A stretch of 42,545 nt of DNA, taken from the NCBI GenBank assembly GCA_943704525.1, contig CALSCQ010000130.1, forward strand, positions 1-42,545, in the 5' to 3' direction. Positions 1 to 11,228 of the stretch are shown one piece after another (position 1 is the first letter of the stretch; each line of letters begins with the position of its first letter). This DNA comes from Pigoraptor vietnamica. Its lineage: Eukaryota > Opisthokonta > Filasterea. A model generated the notes under the pieces. It did not search any database. It worked only from the letters and a program-made list of their open reading frames with translations, and had not been told where the DNA came from. The position numbers and the translations under genes were made by a program.

Positions 1-190
1 GGGGGGGAGGAGTGGACTCGCCTTTTCATCTGAGGCGCCGCAGGCAATAAGATGCCGCCCGAGGGCTTCCGGCTTCACGTTGAGATAGGCCGCCTGTGCA
101 CAAAAGCATGGTTATGATCATTCAATGGCCAAATACACACGCACGCTGCATGCATAAATACACACACATACATGCACACACACGCACACG

Positions 191-231
<41 letters not shown>

Positions 232-945
232 TACACACACGCGCAATGCAACAACAGACCTGTTCAAAGACGAACGATGCCGTCTCAACAATGCCATCGA
301 CATCGCCCTCCTCGACCTCAAGCACTTCGACAAGCTGTTCCTTTTCCTCCGCAGAGAACGTCTTCTCCTAAGTGCCGAACAAAGCGAAAGTGGAGTGAGT
401 GAGCGATGTGCTCAAATGCGAGAATGCACATCTATAAACACATGCCTACATAATGCGTTGCCCGCGTGCATAAGTGCGGTGCAGCACGTGTGCGAACAAA
501 AGACGCGGAGTGATTTGGAGTATAACAGGGAAAACCCTTTCTCGAAGAGAGATGCACACACACATACACAATACACATAATAAACAAGCGGCGTCGGACT
601 GTGAGAATGTGCGCAAACAATATACAGCCACGGCGGCACCAGAGGTAAGCGTGCATACAATTCACGTGTGCGCACTTGAGTTGTGTGTGAGGAGAGAGCA
701 ACGGCCCACATACATGCCACACGCGAGCTCACATACATACCACACGCGAGCCCACGTACATGCCCCGCACGCGAGCCCACAGACATGCCACACGCGACGA
801 CTGAAAATCTCACCTTCAAGTGGAGTCGCTGCACAATTTTGACAAGAACGAGCGGCAATTTCGCATCGTCCACGCCATTAATGAGCTCAAGCGCAGCCTT
901 GAACGCCGGAGTGGCCACAAACAGCTGCTGCGACGAGGACGACAT
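1..945 (-). CDS. COMMD10: COMM domain-containing protein 10-like (5' part of gene; 3' end outside window)
   Basis: Three exons read on the minus strand: 945-814, 367-260 and 93-1, all phase 0. They give the first 111 residues of a protein that is about 200 residues in animals. The N-terminal helical block ends in RLHLK, as COMMD10 does. Exon 2 carries FSAEEKEQL and a segment ending ASFVFEQ; exon 3 begins AAYLNVKPEAL. These match the COMMD10 N-terminal (HN) domain in order and spacing. The C-terminal COMM domain proper would lie left of the window. COMMD proteins form the heteromeric CCC/Commander assembly that recycles cargo from endosomes together with retriever. The start is the ATG at 943-945, the only one fitting the family N-terminus. 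Donors are gtgag and gtctg. Intron 2 carries a CA tract and intron 1 a minisatellite. The gene is divergent from the exosome gene at 1303. The assignment to COMMD10 rather than another COMMD rests on remembered similarity. Confidence 0.85.
155..240. repeat. CA-rich dinucleotide tract in COMMD10 intron 2
   Basis: Imperfect CA array (TG on the sense strand of COMMD10) with interspersed CG and TA steps, filling much of the 166-bp intron between exons 2 and 3. Confidence 0.9.
709..797. repeat. Minisatellite in COMMD10 intron 1, unit about 26-28 bp
   Basis: Roughly three to four imperfect head-to-tail copies of a unit containing cacacgcgagcccac followed by a short acatgc-like spacer. It lies next to the donor of exon 1. 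Copies differ by point changes and small length differences. Confidence 0.75.
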
Positions 946-1302
946 GGCTGCGGTGTGCGTGTGTGTGTGTGCGTGTGTGTGTGTGTGCACGCGCGGCGAA
1001 AGAAACTACGTCCCGACAAGGGGCGAGTGGGTGCGGGAGCGACGCGTCGATAACAGAGCGAGTGCCCTCCTTTTGTGGGCGTTCACAGTAACCACTTCTC
1101 AAGAAACATGGAACAAATCCTCGTAAAAAGCCCGTGCGCATATGCGTTCGTGGATCAACAACACGAGTCACGTGAAGACATCACGTGGGAGTCGTCGTTA
1201 CTGAAGCGTTACTCCGCAAGCAAAGCACGTTTTTCAGTGCCGGGCCCTGTCTCGTCGATCCATACCCAAACACCGGCTGTTTTCGAGGAGAGGGCCGCAA
1301 GC
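946..1302. promoter_or_regulatory. Shared upstream region between COMMD10 and RRP41
   Basis: The 357 bp separates two divergently read start codons (945 on minus, 1303 on plus), so it should hold both promoters and 5' UTRs. A TG tract at about 957-989 lies just upstream of the COMMD10 ATG. No clear TATA box is visible. A cacgtg/tcacgtg pair occurs near 1168-1188. Confidence 0.55.
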
Positions 1303-3369
1303 ATGGTATGTGTGCGGCATGAGTGTGCTTTGTGTGCGAGGCGCCGTGTGCTGCGGTGTTGATGTGTGGTCTGTAAGCCAGTATTACACACGCGACTCAT
1401 CGCAAATGCATTGCCGCACGAACGCAGAGCAAGATTGAGTTTTTGTCCCCCGAAGGTAAGTTGTGCGCCTCCATCCCCTCTCTACTGTTTGGCTACCGAA
1501 GTGACCATGTGTCGTCCCTCTGCACTGTGCATGCACTCGCACAAACACATTGTCCGACACACGAATCGGTTTGCATACGGCCATCCGCCCTAGACTTGAC
1601 TCGTTGGGCACGCCGCATGCATGCAGGGCTCCGCGTGGACGGCCGTCGTCCCAATGAGCTTCGCAAAGTGCAGTGTCGCCTTGGTGTGTTCAAACAGGCG
1701 GATGGCTCTGCGTACTTTGAGCAGGGTAACACAAAGGTGCTCGCCACTGTCTACGGCCCTCACGAGGTGGGTGTGGGCGCCGCGGGACAGCTGTTCTGAA
1801 TGTGCGCGTGTACGGTGCGTGTGTGTGCGCGCGAATATGTCTGCATTTCGTGCATGTGCTATGTGTGTAGTGCGTGTGCGTGCGTACATGTTGTGCGGCC
1901 ATATGTGCGTAGCGTGTGAGTGCGGAAGTGGTATAACACGCATCTCCTTCCGTGCCTCAGCCGCGGCTGCGGTCGAAGGCCCTGCACGACCGCACCGTAA
2001 TTCAGTGCGAGTTTAGCGTGGCCACCTTCAGCACGGGCGAGAGGAAAAAGCGGCCAAAGGGCGATCGGTGTGTGGGCCACGTTTGCTTGTTCTTCGTCTC
2101 ACTCTTCATCTCACCCTCTTGCTCGTCTCTCCTGTGACTCGGAGGACCCTTTTCGCTCATGCGTTCTCTTCTATGAAATCCACAATTTGTTGTGCGCGCG
2201 CCCTTTCGTGCGGCTGCTTTCTCCCTTCTATTGCGCCCGCTCCTGTTCCTTGGCGCTCGCTTTCTCTGACGCACACGCTCGCATTCGATTGCCCAGGCGC
2301 GCCGTGGAGTTTGAGCTGATCGTGCAGAGTGCCTTTGAGGCTGCCATCATGACGCACCTCTTCCCGAGATCACAGATTGACATTTTCCTCCAAGTGTTGC
2401 AGGCCGACGGGGGTCAGTGTTTGTGTGTGTTCCTGCGGGGCTGTGTGTTTACGTGTTATATGCATGCATGTGAGGCAAGTAGAGGAGCGAAGCAACACGT
2501 GCGTATTTGTGCGTGTAGTGTGCATGTGTGCGGGCGGTGGTGGCGCTATCTATTTTGCATTTCTCTCTGTGGTTCGACGAAATCTGATGCCCCACATCTT
2601 CACCTCCTGTATTGCAGGCGTCCACGCGGCGGCACTCAACGCAGCGACGCTTGCGCTGATTGACGCGGGTATTCCCATGAGGGATTATGTCGTCGCGTGC
2701 ACTGCGGGACGTATCGAAATGACCCCTGTCCTCGGTGCGTCGTCTAGCCTCTCCAAGCTTCGCATTCACTTGCGCACACATAGGTTTGCATGCACACGCA
2801 ACGCACGCACACACACAAACACACACACAGCCCATGCACGCACACGTACCCACGCATTTGTGGTGATTTGTCCTCTAAGCCCCTTTCTGTCACTCGACAG
2901 ATCTCAACTATATTGAGGACTCTGCGAATGGACCCGAAGTCACGGCTGCCATCATGCCGAAATCGGGGAAGCTTGTGGCTCTGGAGGTGCGTTATGGTCG
3001 CCATCGCGCTCTTGCTTCTGCGTGTGTGCCTGTGTCCGTGCGTGCGTGCATGCGGACGTGCATGCATGTGTGTGAGTGTATGGGTGTGACTGCGCTTGTG
3101 TGTCTGTTCTGTGTGGAGTGTAAGTGCGAGTATGCTGGAGCCATTATCCGTCGGCCATCGTCGTTAGTTTCTCTAATCGAGCATCACAACCCATTGGCAC
3201 ATACCATTTAACTATCGCTCAGATGGACGGTCGCACTCACGCCGACACAATCGAAGAGGTCATTGAACTCGCTTCGAGTGGCTGCGGGGCACTCTATGCG
3301 ACCATGGACGCAGAAGTGCGGCAGCGTACGCGCGCGTTGGCAGATGCCATCGGACCCCTCGACGACTAA
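1303..3369 (+). CDS. EXOSC4: Exosome complex core subunit RRP41 (RNase PH-like)
   Basis: Eight coding exons: 1303-1305, 1428-1455, 1627-1766, 1961-2067, 2297-2412, 2618-2734, 2901-2986 and 3223-3369. They join in frame to 247 residues, close to the about 245 of human EXOSC4. Family landmarks in order: a short leader with FLSPEG, GLRVDGRRPNELRK, ADGSAYFEQGNTKVLA, YGPHE, FSTGERKKRPKGDR, PRSQIDIFLQVLQADGG, ALIDAGIPMRDYV, then the C-terminal helix after MDGRTH. RRP41 is one of the six RNase PH-fold subunits of the RNA exosome ring, which threads RNA to the Rrp44/Rrp6 nucleases in 3'-5' processing and decay. Eukaryotic RRP41 is normally catalytically inactive, though it contributes RNA-binding residues. 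The first coding exon is only the ATG, followed by gtatgt. No in-frame ATG lies upstream of AGC AAG in exon 2, which supports this choice. Confidence 0.95.
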
Positions 3370-3649
3370 AGTACACTTGGGTCGAGTGGCTCCTTCTCCG
3401 TTATTAGGGCTGTGCTGCAGGCAGAAGAATTAGGAAGCATCCTTCGCCAGCATCCCCGTTGTATATTGGACTCGTGCGCTGCGCTCTTGAAGGTCTCCAT
3501 GAGAGGGGGAGCTTCACAATTGTGCTCAGAACGGGGAAAAAAAAAAAAAACAAAAATCAAAAAGATTGGCACGTGACCGCAGCGCAGTCAAAAGCAGCTC
3601 CCATATCTCGGCAATCGACGCTGCAACACTACGCGCCACTCTCACAGCC
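3370..3649. other. Intergenic: RRP41 3' flank and ankyrin-gene 5' UTR
   Basis: 280 bp with no coding signal. It contains a run of 14 A at 3537-3550. The ankyrin reading frame is open upstream of its ATG as far as about 3566, but the first in-frame ATG is 3650. Confidence 0.6.
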
Positions 3650-4209
3650 ATGCCGGACCTCCGCCGTGCGACTCCCGACGACGTTCATCAAGCGTTTGCG
3701 AACCCTTCGGAGGACGGCGATTGCGTCCTCTTTGCAGCGTGTTGCGTGGGCGAGGCGGACGTCGCGGAGCGTGTTATTCGGCGAGACAAACAAGCGGCCG
3801 AATGGGCGCGCACGGGGGAGGCGTTGTACGTTGCGGCGGCGTGCGGACAGAGCGGCGTGATTGCGCGCTTGTTGTCGATGGGATTCGAACACAGGCTTCT
3901 TCCCTCGAGCGGCGTCCGCGCGTACCCGGCGTTTCAGATGCCGGACTTTTGGGACGGGGAGAAGCGCGCAGTGAGCCCTATTGAGAGCCCTGAAGCGGAT
4001 GAAGCGGATGCGGACGATAGGCGGAACGTGGCCATGAGGTGTGTGCGGATTTCTTGCAGTGTTGCGCGATTCACTTTTCATTCTCTCTGTATCTCTTCTC
4101 TGTCGTCTCACTTTCTAGCATATAGCGCACGCGCACATACACACACACACACACATAGTATGCACGCACACACACACACACACACACATTGCATACACGC
4201 ACGCACTCA

Positions 4210-4250
<41 letters not shown>

Positions 4251-7200
4251 TGCATACACGCACGCACTCACACACCCACCCACCCACCCACACACACACA
4301 CACACACCATCAAACGATCAATCTGACGCGATCTCGCCATCTTCCCCAGAATTGACTACGTTGTTGACGGCCGTACAAGGATCCTAAATAGGGCCTTCGC
4401 GTCCGCGCTCCACGCGGCGTGTGCCTTTGAGCGCGATATGGCCGTACTAACCCTTCTCACCGGCGGTGTCGGCCCGGACTGGCGCGATGTCGACACGGGA
4501 CAGACGCCACTCCATGCGGTGTGCGCATGCACCAGCTTGAGGGGCGTGTATGACCCGGACAAGGTGCGCGCGATCGCACGTGCGCTTATCGACTGTGGCG
4601 CGGACGTCCACGCCCGGGACAACGCCGGCCGGACGCCCCTAATGGTTGCGTGCAAAACACTGAAAGTGGCGGCTGTCGACGTGCTGATTGCGGCCGGCGC
4701 AGACGTGAACGCACGCGACGAGACGGGAGCGACGCCTCTCTTGTATGCGATCAGTGACGGCTCGAACGCCGCTGAGGTTGTTCGCGCGTTGATCGCGGCG
4801 GGTGCGGACGTGAATGCGCGCACGGCCAAGGGCGTCACCGTCCTCATGGCTGCGTCGAGGGTGGCCGCTCTCGACATTGTCCGCGCCCTCCTTTCCGCCG
4901 GCGCGGACGTCCACGCTCGCGACCTGGCAGCGCGTACGGCTCTCCACTACGCGATATTCGACGACGGTGCCGCTGCTCTGGAGCTCGTCCGTGCCGGGGC
5001 GAGCGTGGATGCGGTCGATGCGCTTGGTCGTCGTCCGATTGATAGGGTGCCTGATGCGTACAACGGGAAGATCGAGGACCTCCTCCGCGCCTTTGTGCAG
5101 GCGGGGTCGCGCGTGGATGGGCTGCCGTTGGAGCGTGTCTGGTGGATATTCTTCATAACGCCCACGGCAGAGATGCTCGCGTTGCTCGTGCGTGGCGGTC
5201 TCGATCTCGGCGCCGGCAGGCCGCGCGATGGCCTCACGATCATGCACTTGGCCGTCGTTGGAGGAGCTCATGGCCCGCACCAGTTTGGGCTCTCTTCTGC
5301 CGAGAGGGTCCGCCTCGTTATTGAGGCCGGCGGGCCGGCGGGCACGCCAACGACGTCCGACATTGTCAACTTGGGCGGTCATTCGTGGCCAGCGGGAACG
5401 ACACCGCTTCACGTCGCCGCCAAACTTGACGCGCAGGCGACGAAGCTCCTGCTCGCGGCCGGCGGAAATCCGCGCCCCTATGACGGGAAAGGCCGCACGC
5501 CGTTCGACGTTGCGGTGGGCTGCAAGGCGTGGAGTGCGGTGGCCGTCTTCATCGATGGCACGTTTCCGCTGCGTGATTACCCGGACGGCTACATCGCATG
5601 GCTGTGCGGCGCCGATCGTCTGGAGGGGGGCGAAGCGGGCGACAGACTGCGGGAGGCGTTAGACCGCGGGCTGCACGTGAACAGGCGGGTCGTGGGGGCA
5701 TCTGTGGGCGCGCACTCCAGTGACGGCGGAACCTTGCTCCACGTGGCGTGCGGGTGTCTGCCGGGCTGCTCCCGAGGAGAAGTAAACTGGGATGCCGTGC
5801 GGTTGCTGCTCGAGAGGGGCGCGAATGTGACCGCGCGATCGGAGAAGAGCATCACGGCGCTCGAGATGCTCCTGGATTGCCGGAAGACCTACGGTTCTCG
5901 TGAGAAGGTCGAGCTCGTCCGCAATTTGATCGAGGCACACCCGTCGATTGCGCACACCCGCATGTTGGGTGCGTGCCTCCCATACAATGGCTATGGCGGC
6001 GCCATCCTTGTGCGTGCGCTGCTCCGCGCCCGCGTGAACGTGAACGCCCTTAGCGGTCGCGATTACCAGCGGCAAACCGACGGCGTGGCCCCCCTGCACC
6101 AGGCGTGCGACGCCAAGAGTGCCGCCATGGTCCGACTGTTGTTGGACTTTGGCGCGGATCCCAACTTGCGATCGAAAGAAGGCCATACGGCCGTGCATTA
6201 CTTGGCTGCGGAGGAAAGGCGACTGACGTATTCTCCGCATATGACGGGCTGTGACACCATGCCCGATTCCGAAGACGAGGGCGCTGCAACCCTCTGCGCC
6301 TCTGACGAAGACCTCGGTCTCGAGCCGGGTGCAGCCGAGGACGTGCGCAAGAAGGCTCGCGAAGTCGCCGCCGCCATTCACTATCTCCTGCAGCACGGCG
6401 CCGACTTCTGCGTCCGCGACGGCCGCGGCTCGACCGTGTTGCACCTGGCGCTCCGGTCCCCGATCGCGTTGCTTTGGCTCGCGGCGCCCTTAGTCTCGAT
6501 CGTTAACGCGGCCGATGCTGACGGGAACACTCCTCTGCACATTGCATGCCTCAATAGAGGCGCGAACGTCCCGCGCATTTTCGCGCTCCTGTTGGCGGAC
6601 GGCGCCGACGTGAATGCGGCCAATTCGCGGGATGAAACGGCCCTCGAGATATGCTGCCGAAGGAAATCGATCGAAGCGATTCGTGCGTTGCTTGACGCAG
6701 GAGCGAACGTCAATCGCAAGAACCGCAGTGGGCTCACGCCGCTCCACGTGTGCGCGCAGTTGCCCAAGTCGGACCGGGTAATGACGCTGTTGCTGGATGC
6801 CGGCGCCGATTTCCGGGCATTGACGAGGTCGCGCAAGACGGCGCTGGACCTCGCGATTGCGTGCGGGTGGCAGGAAAACGTGGCTGTCCTGCGGCAACGC
6901 GGCGCGGTTGGAAGCAGCGAGGACGACGTTGCGCAGATGGAACTGCTGTCCGCCTGCACCCAGGGCGACCTCTCTACCGCCGTTCGGCTGTTGGACAAGG
7001 CAAGCCTACTCGCCAAGTCGACCGGCGGCCGTTTCATGCGCGGCGCGACGCCGCTATACCTGGCGATGAATTCGGAGCGCGATGACCGTAGCGAGGCCGA
7101 ACTGTCGGGCGCGGTGGCCCGTGGGACGGTGTTGGGCAGCGGCGGCGCTGGTTCGAGCGGAGGTGCGGCCGACCATGGGGACGGCCGTGGTAGTGCGTCG

Positions 7201-7302
7201 GTTGAGATTGAGGAGCAGCAGTGGCGGAATGAGGCGGCGGTTGTCGGATATCGCGTGCTGCTAGATAGGGCGGCTCATATGGCTGCCGGGGCGTTCGTGT
7301 GA
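3650..7302 (+). CDS. Large ankyrin-repeat protein
   Basis: Two exons, 3650-4038 and 4350-7302 (phase 2 junction, donor gtgtgt, acceptor cttccccag), give 1,113 residues. From about residue 180 to about 1000 the protein is an ankyrin-repeat array with many recognisable units: TPLH or TPLL openings and GADVNARD or GADVHARD turns. Some copies are degenerate or interrupted, for example by an acidic insert (DSEDEG, about 6265-6330). The N-terminal 130 residues look like diverged ankyrin helices without clear turns. The C-terminal 80 or so residues hold a Gly/Ser-rich linker and a final short helix. No F-box, kinase, death or membrane segment is visible, so it is probably a soluble protein-binding scaffold. 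Partner and pathway cannot be read from sequence. The start is the first in-frame ATG; earlier in-frame codons are TTG only. GC content and codon use match the neighbours, so there is no sign of transfer. Confidence 0.88.
4129..4308. repeat. Composite CA microsatellite in the ankyrin-gene intron
   Basis: CA tracts alternate with a duplicated island, acattgcatacacgcacgca, seen at 4186-4209 and 4247-4270 (period 61 bp). A CCCA stretch (about 4274-4290) follows. The tract makes up most of the 311-bp intron on the sense strand. Confidence 0.9.
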
Positions 7303-7806
7303 GATGGGGGCATGTAAACCGGTCATGCGTGACGTTTCACTTTGCATGTTGATGTGCTCTTCGTGACACCGTCCGAGTCGCCCGTGGTCCGTGGCGGTGT
7401 TTGTGAGCCAATTGGGGTCGTTCGCGCCGTGCGTTTGTGTGCTTCGAGTGGAGGACGAAAGGGGCGGGAGGGGGGGGTGGGGGGACGAGCAGCAGATGAA
7501 AGGTCAAAAAGACGGCCTCTAGTAGTTCTTCCGCAATAGAGCGCCGCCCAGTGCGTGTGCAAATGGCACAGATGGGCACAAACGTAAGGCAGCATATCAC
7601 AATCGAGCGTGTGCGCGAATGGCGGCACTACATTGGGTGACATTCCCAGTGAAAACCGGCACGCGCGCCTATTCACAAATAGACGACGACAACGCAGGCG
7701 TGAAACGCAGACGAAGAAAATATAAACACACAGAAGAGACATACGCCTGAGCGGCACGCGACGAGAAAAGTGCGTACGATACAAGAGAAAGTTGTACGTA
7801 TGGCCA
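7303..7806. other. Convergent intergenic region, no gene seen
   Basis: 504 bp between the stop codons of the ankyrin gene (plus) and the 7807-10343 gene (minus). It should contain both 3' UTRs. It holds a G-rich stretch at about 7466-7483. No convincing coding segment was found on either strand. Confidence 0.6.
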
Positions 7807-10343
7807 TCACTCGAGTCGAAGCACGTCCTTGAGGCTCTCAAACTTCTTGCTCCGCCGCTGCTGAATGTCCCACAGCTTGTTGCGAAACTGCACAACATAC
7901 TCGGAAGGGTCGGGCGCAGCGACAGGCGGTCCATTCCGAGCAAACGGCACCGCAGCCGCACCGTACTGGACGTACGGCGGCGGCGCCTGCGACACTGCGG
8001 CCAATATGGCCGACCCCCTTCGGTCCCTATTGGGGGAGCCCTGCAGTTGCGGCTGCGATGCGTAACGCGCGGCGCCAGTGTCCGCGGACGTTCTTCGAAG
8101 GGCGTCCGGGGACGACAGAGCGGCCGCAGATTGTGCCTCGCGCAGTCGCGCTGTTCGCTCCATCGCTGCAGTGTCTGAAGAGGAACGGCCACGCGGCGTC
8201 TGCCCGCCACCCATGCCGTCGTCCATGCCGTTGTTCGATGAATTGCCCGGCGGGAGAGGGTACGCGACGGACTCGAGCAGTCGCTGCACAGACAGAGGCA
8301 GCTGAGGGAGAGAGAAGGGAGGCATTCCGTTGAGCATTGTGACCCAAAATGATAGCAACGGACGTCGTATAAGTGAGAGAAGAGCCTATGTTGCGGACCA
8401 AGCGTAACGACACTGAGATACGAGAGACAGAACATCGGCCAGCCACTAGGCCGCGACGTTGTGACTTGGAGGTCAGGCAAGTCCGCAAACACGAAGACGC
8501 ATGGGTCACACACTCACCCCCGAGCCCTCGACAACCGGCGAGCGTCCGTTGGGCGGCCGTCCCCCCTGCACCACTGGCGATGGGCCCACCGCTCCCATCA
8601 TGTACGCTCCTCGCGGCGAGTAATACGTCTGATACTCGGATACGCTTGCACGTCTGGGAGCAGAAGAGAGAGCCGGCTGTTGCGCAGCGTACGGCGACGT
8701 GTAGGACGCCTCCAAGAGGGCCGCTTGCTGCGCCGCCTGTTGTTCGTGGAGCAGCTGCATCTGGTTCTCGCGGAAGGCCAATCGCACGGCGTGCGCAAAC
8801 TCGACTTCCCTGTCCCTCTCTCTGCGCAAGTGCATGCAAAGGCTGAGTGCGCGTGTTGCGCAGACGAGTGGGACATACACCAACACGACTAAACGAAGGC
8901 ACATAAGCACAGGGCTGCTAAAGCACATATACACAACAACAACCATAATGGCGACCCGTACCTGGCCGCGCGCCCACTCGCGTTGACGCGCCTCGCCGAA
9001 AGCACACGCGATACGCACGTGTGCATGGCACGGTATTGCTCAATGTGCCCGTGCGAGTGCGACATGTGCCGGAAAATGTACGGCTTCGCGCTGCCACCGC
9101 TGTCCGCGCCCTTCGCACGCGCGGCGTTGCCTTTCCGCTCCCCATTGACCGCAGACGCCGACGCCGACGCCGACGTCGAGGAGCTGCCTGCCGCACGTCC
9201 CTGCGCGCGCTCGGCGGCAACGACGTCCGCCGACGCACCGAGAGGCACCCAGGACGTCGACATGTCCGCAGTGGAAGAAGAGCCGAGCTCGCTGAAGAGA
9301 TCGCACGGATCCCGCTGATTCGGAGGCCACGTAAAGCCAGGCACAAACGTCCCCTGAACGCCCCACGCCTGCGTGGGGTTCGACTGCGAGGTGGAGGGCG
9401 TCGCGGGCTGTCCGGACGCGGAGGAGAGAGCATTCGACGAGGATGAAGACGGGGCCGTCGCACTTGCGCCGCCGGCGGACTTGTCCTTCTCCTGTTGTTG
9501 TTGCGCAGCGTTCGAAGCCGAAGACGCATTGCCGACGGAGGCGCCGGTTGCCTGCTGCGCGCTTGCTTGCGGCTGCGACAGCGACAGCGACTGGGCCTGC
9601 AACTGCAACTGAAGTTGCTGTTGCTGTGCAATCTCGCGCGCCGATTGGAGGCAGAACGACGCCATCACCGTGTGCCCGCGCTGCGGCACATACTCTGAAA
9701 ACTCCATCAGCGACTCCTGCAACTGCCGGTCACGTGAGACCTCGCCGTCCCAGTCCTCCCCGCCGACGACGCCCTCCGCAAACCCAATGTGCGGCTTTGG
9801 CCGTGCGACTGCCGCCGCGTTCGCCTCCACAGAGAGCAACCCTGCGGGAACAGTCGAGTTTCCGCTGGAAATATCGGGCGATGCCGACGCGCCCGCCGCC
9901 CCCAGCACGCTCGCCGTGCGTTCTTTCTTTGCGCTCGGCACCCGAGGCGCGGCCGCCGGCGACCTTCCATGTGAGGGCGGCTTCGGAGACGCACCCTGCG
10001 GCGAAGACACGGCGGCGCTTTTCGCAGATCGTGGCCTTGCCGACGACGACGTTGCCCCATTGTTGCTGTTGCGTGCCGTGCGCGGGGACCTCCCGCCGGC
10101 GGGCGATTCGGCGCCCGCGTCCACGCCCTTCAACAAACTCCGCTTCTGGTCACCATCCCCTCGCCGAGACAGCGCGTTTACAGACGCACCAGCAGACTTT
10201 AACGGCCCCGCGATGGTCCGTGGAGAAGGCGCGTCGTTGCGAGCGTAGACGCGCTCATCCTCGTCAGATTGATCGTCCGAACCCCTGTAGTAATGCGCTG
10301 GGGGTGGCGGCGGCTGCCACCCAGCGTCGTCTTCGTCCCCCAT
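7807..10343 (-). CDS. Unrecognised low-complexity protein (726 residues)
   Basis: Three exons, 10343-8962, 8821-8518 and 8301-7807, join in frame (phases 2 and 0; donors gtacgg and gtgagt). I do not recognise the family. The N-terminus is acidic with a polyproline run (QPPPPPAHYY). A long Ser/Ala/Gly-rich disordered region follows, then a Gln/Leu stretch (QQQQLQLQLQAQ, residues about 235-250). Islands that look ordered are IGFAEGVVGGEDWDGE, an MEFSEYVPQRGH segment, a charged helix spanning the exon 1/2 junction (ERDREVEFAHAVRLAF) and the C-terminal 50 residues (QFRNKLWDIQQRRSKK). No signal peptide or membrane segment is visible. An upstream in-frame ATG at 10391 would add 16 residues. The composition suggests a scaffold or RNP-associated protein, but no function is supported. 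Confidence 0.75.
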
Positions 10344-11228
10344 CGGAACGAGGCACGAGCGTTCGCACGCGCGGGTTATTAGCCACGGCACCGCATTCCG
10401 AGCGGGGAATCAAAGCGAAACGAGCTCGCGCACGGCCGTTCTATCGCCGCATGAGGAATCGGTGCGCAAAGCGCAAAAGTGAACGTGACACGCGACTATT
10501 CCACGTCGAAGCCAATAGAAGGCAAGCGGGGACGAATGTCGCAGAAATGCCCGAGGGGCGCAAGCGGCCGAAAGTAATGACGGGGGAGTTGCCACGGAAT
10601 CCTCCAATTTGAGCGCTCGTTCGAATTATCGACGAGTACAGACGCAGCAACAGCCTCTCCCCAAGCACCTTGCGCGCGATGTGTATGCGTGCGTAGCGAG
10701 TGTGTGTATATGTGGTGCGCGTGTGTGTGCATGCGTGTGTAGCGTGTACTGTGTGTGTTGTTGAATGAAAGAACGAGGCACTCGATCAAGACGTTGCTGC
10801 ATGCATTGGGGCGTTTCCGCTGGCGCCGACAGGCACTGGACATCCTTATATGGATCTCCTAATTACATATAGCCCTTAATAGGTCATTTATGTCCAGACG
10901 TTTTAACCTAATAAGACACTTATTGGAGACTAATATACAAATCGGGAAGAGGCGTTGGAATTTGAAAAAATTCCTACGGGATCGGAAAATTCCAAAGTGC
11001 GGAAAAAAAAAATTCGGAAACGTTTGTTTTGGCCGGCCGGTTCAGTCCCGGTTTTCTTCTGAACTGCGCACACAGCATGCTGCGCAGCTGTTGTGCGTGA
11101 GCAGCTGTGCGTGAGCAGCTGAAGGTGAGCACCTCGTAACCAATTCGCGCCACTCAATGTGCCACACGCGCGACCGCGCAATTGTGCATGAATACCTGGG
11201 CTCACGGGGATCATCACGGGCCAATGGT
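10344..11228. other. Intergenic region with AT-rich island and short tandem repeat
   Basis: 885 bp between two minus-strand genes: the upstream region of the 7807-10343 gene and the 3' flank of the channel gene. It contains a TG-rich stretch (about 10680-10765) and an unusually AT-rich block (about 10845-11020) with imperfect inverted motifs (ggaattt near aaattcc). A tandem repeat of gtgcgtgagcagct lies at about 11093-11120. No coding region was found. Confidence 0.6.

Noticed and set aside
3566-3649. N-terminal extension of the ankyrin protein from 3566
   Set aside because: The frame is open but the codon at 3566 is TTG. The first in-frame ATG is 3650, and the region just upstream is A-rich UTR-like sequence.
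3650-7302. Giant-virus or bacterial origin of the ankyrin-repeat gene
   Set aside because: Ankyrin arrays are common in such sources, but this gene has a spliceosomal intron with the same CA tract style, donor type and base composition as its neighbours.
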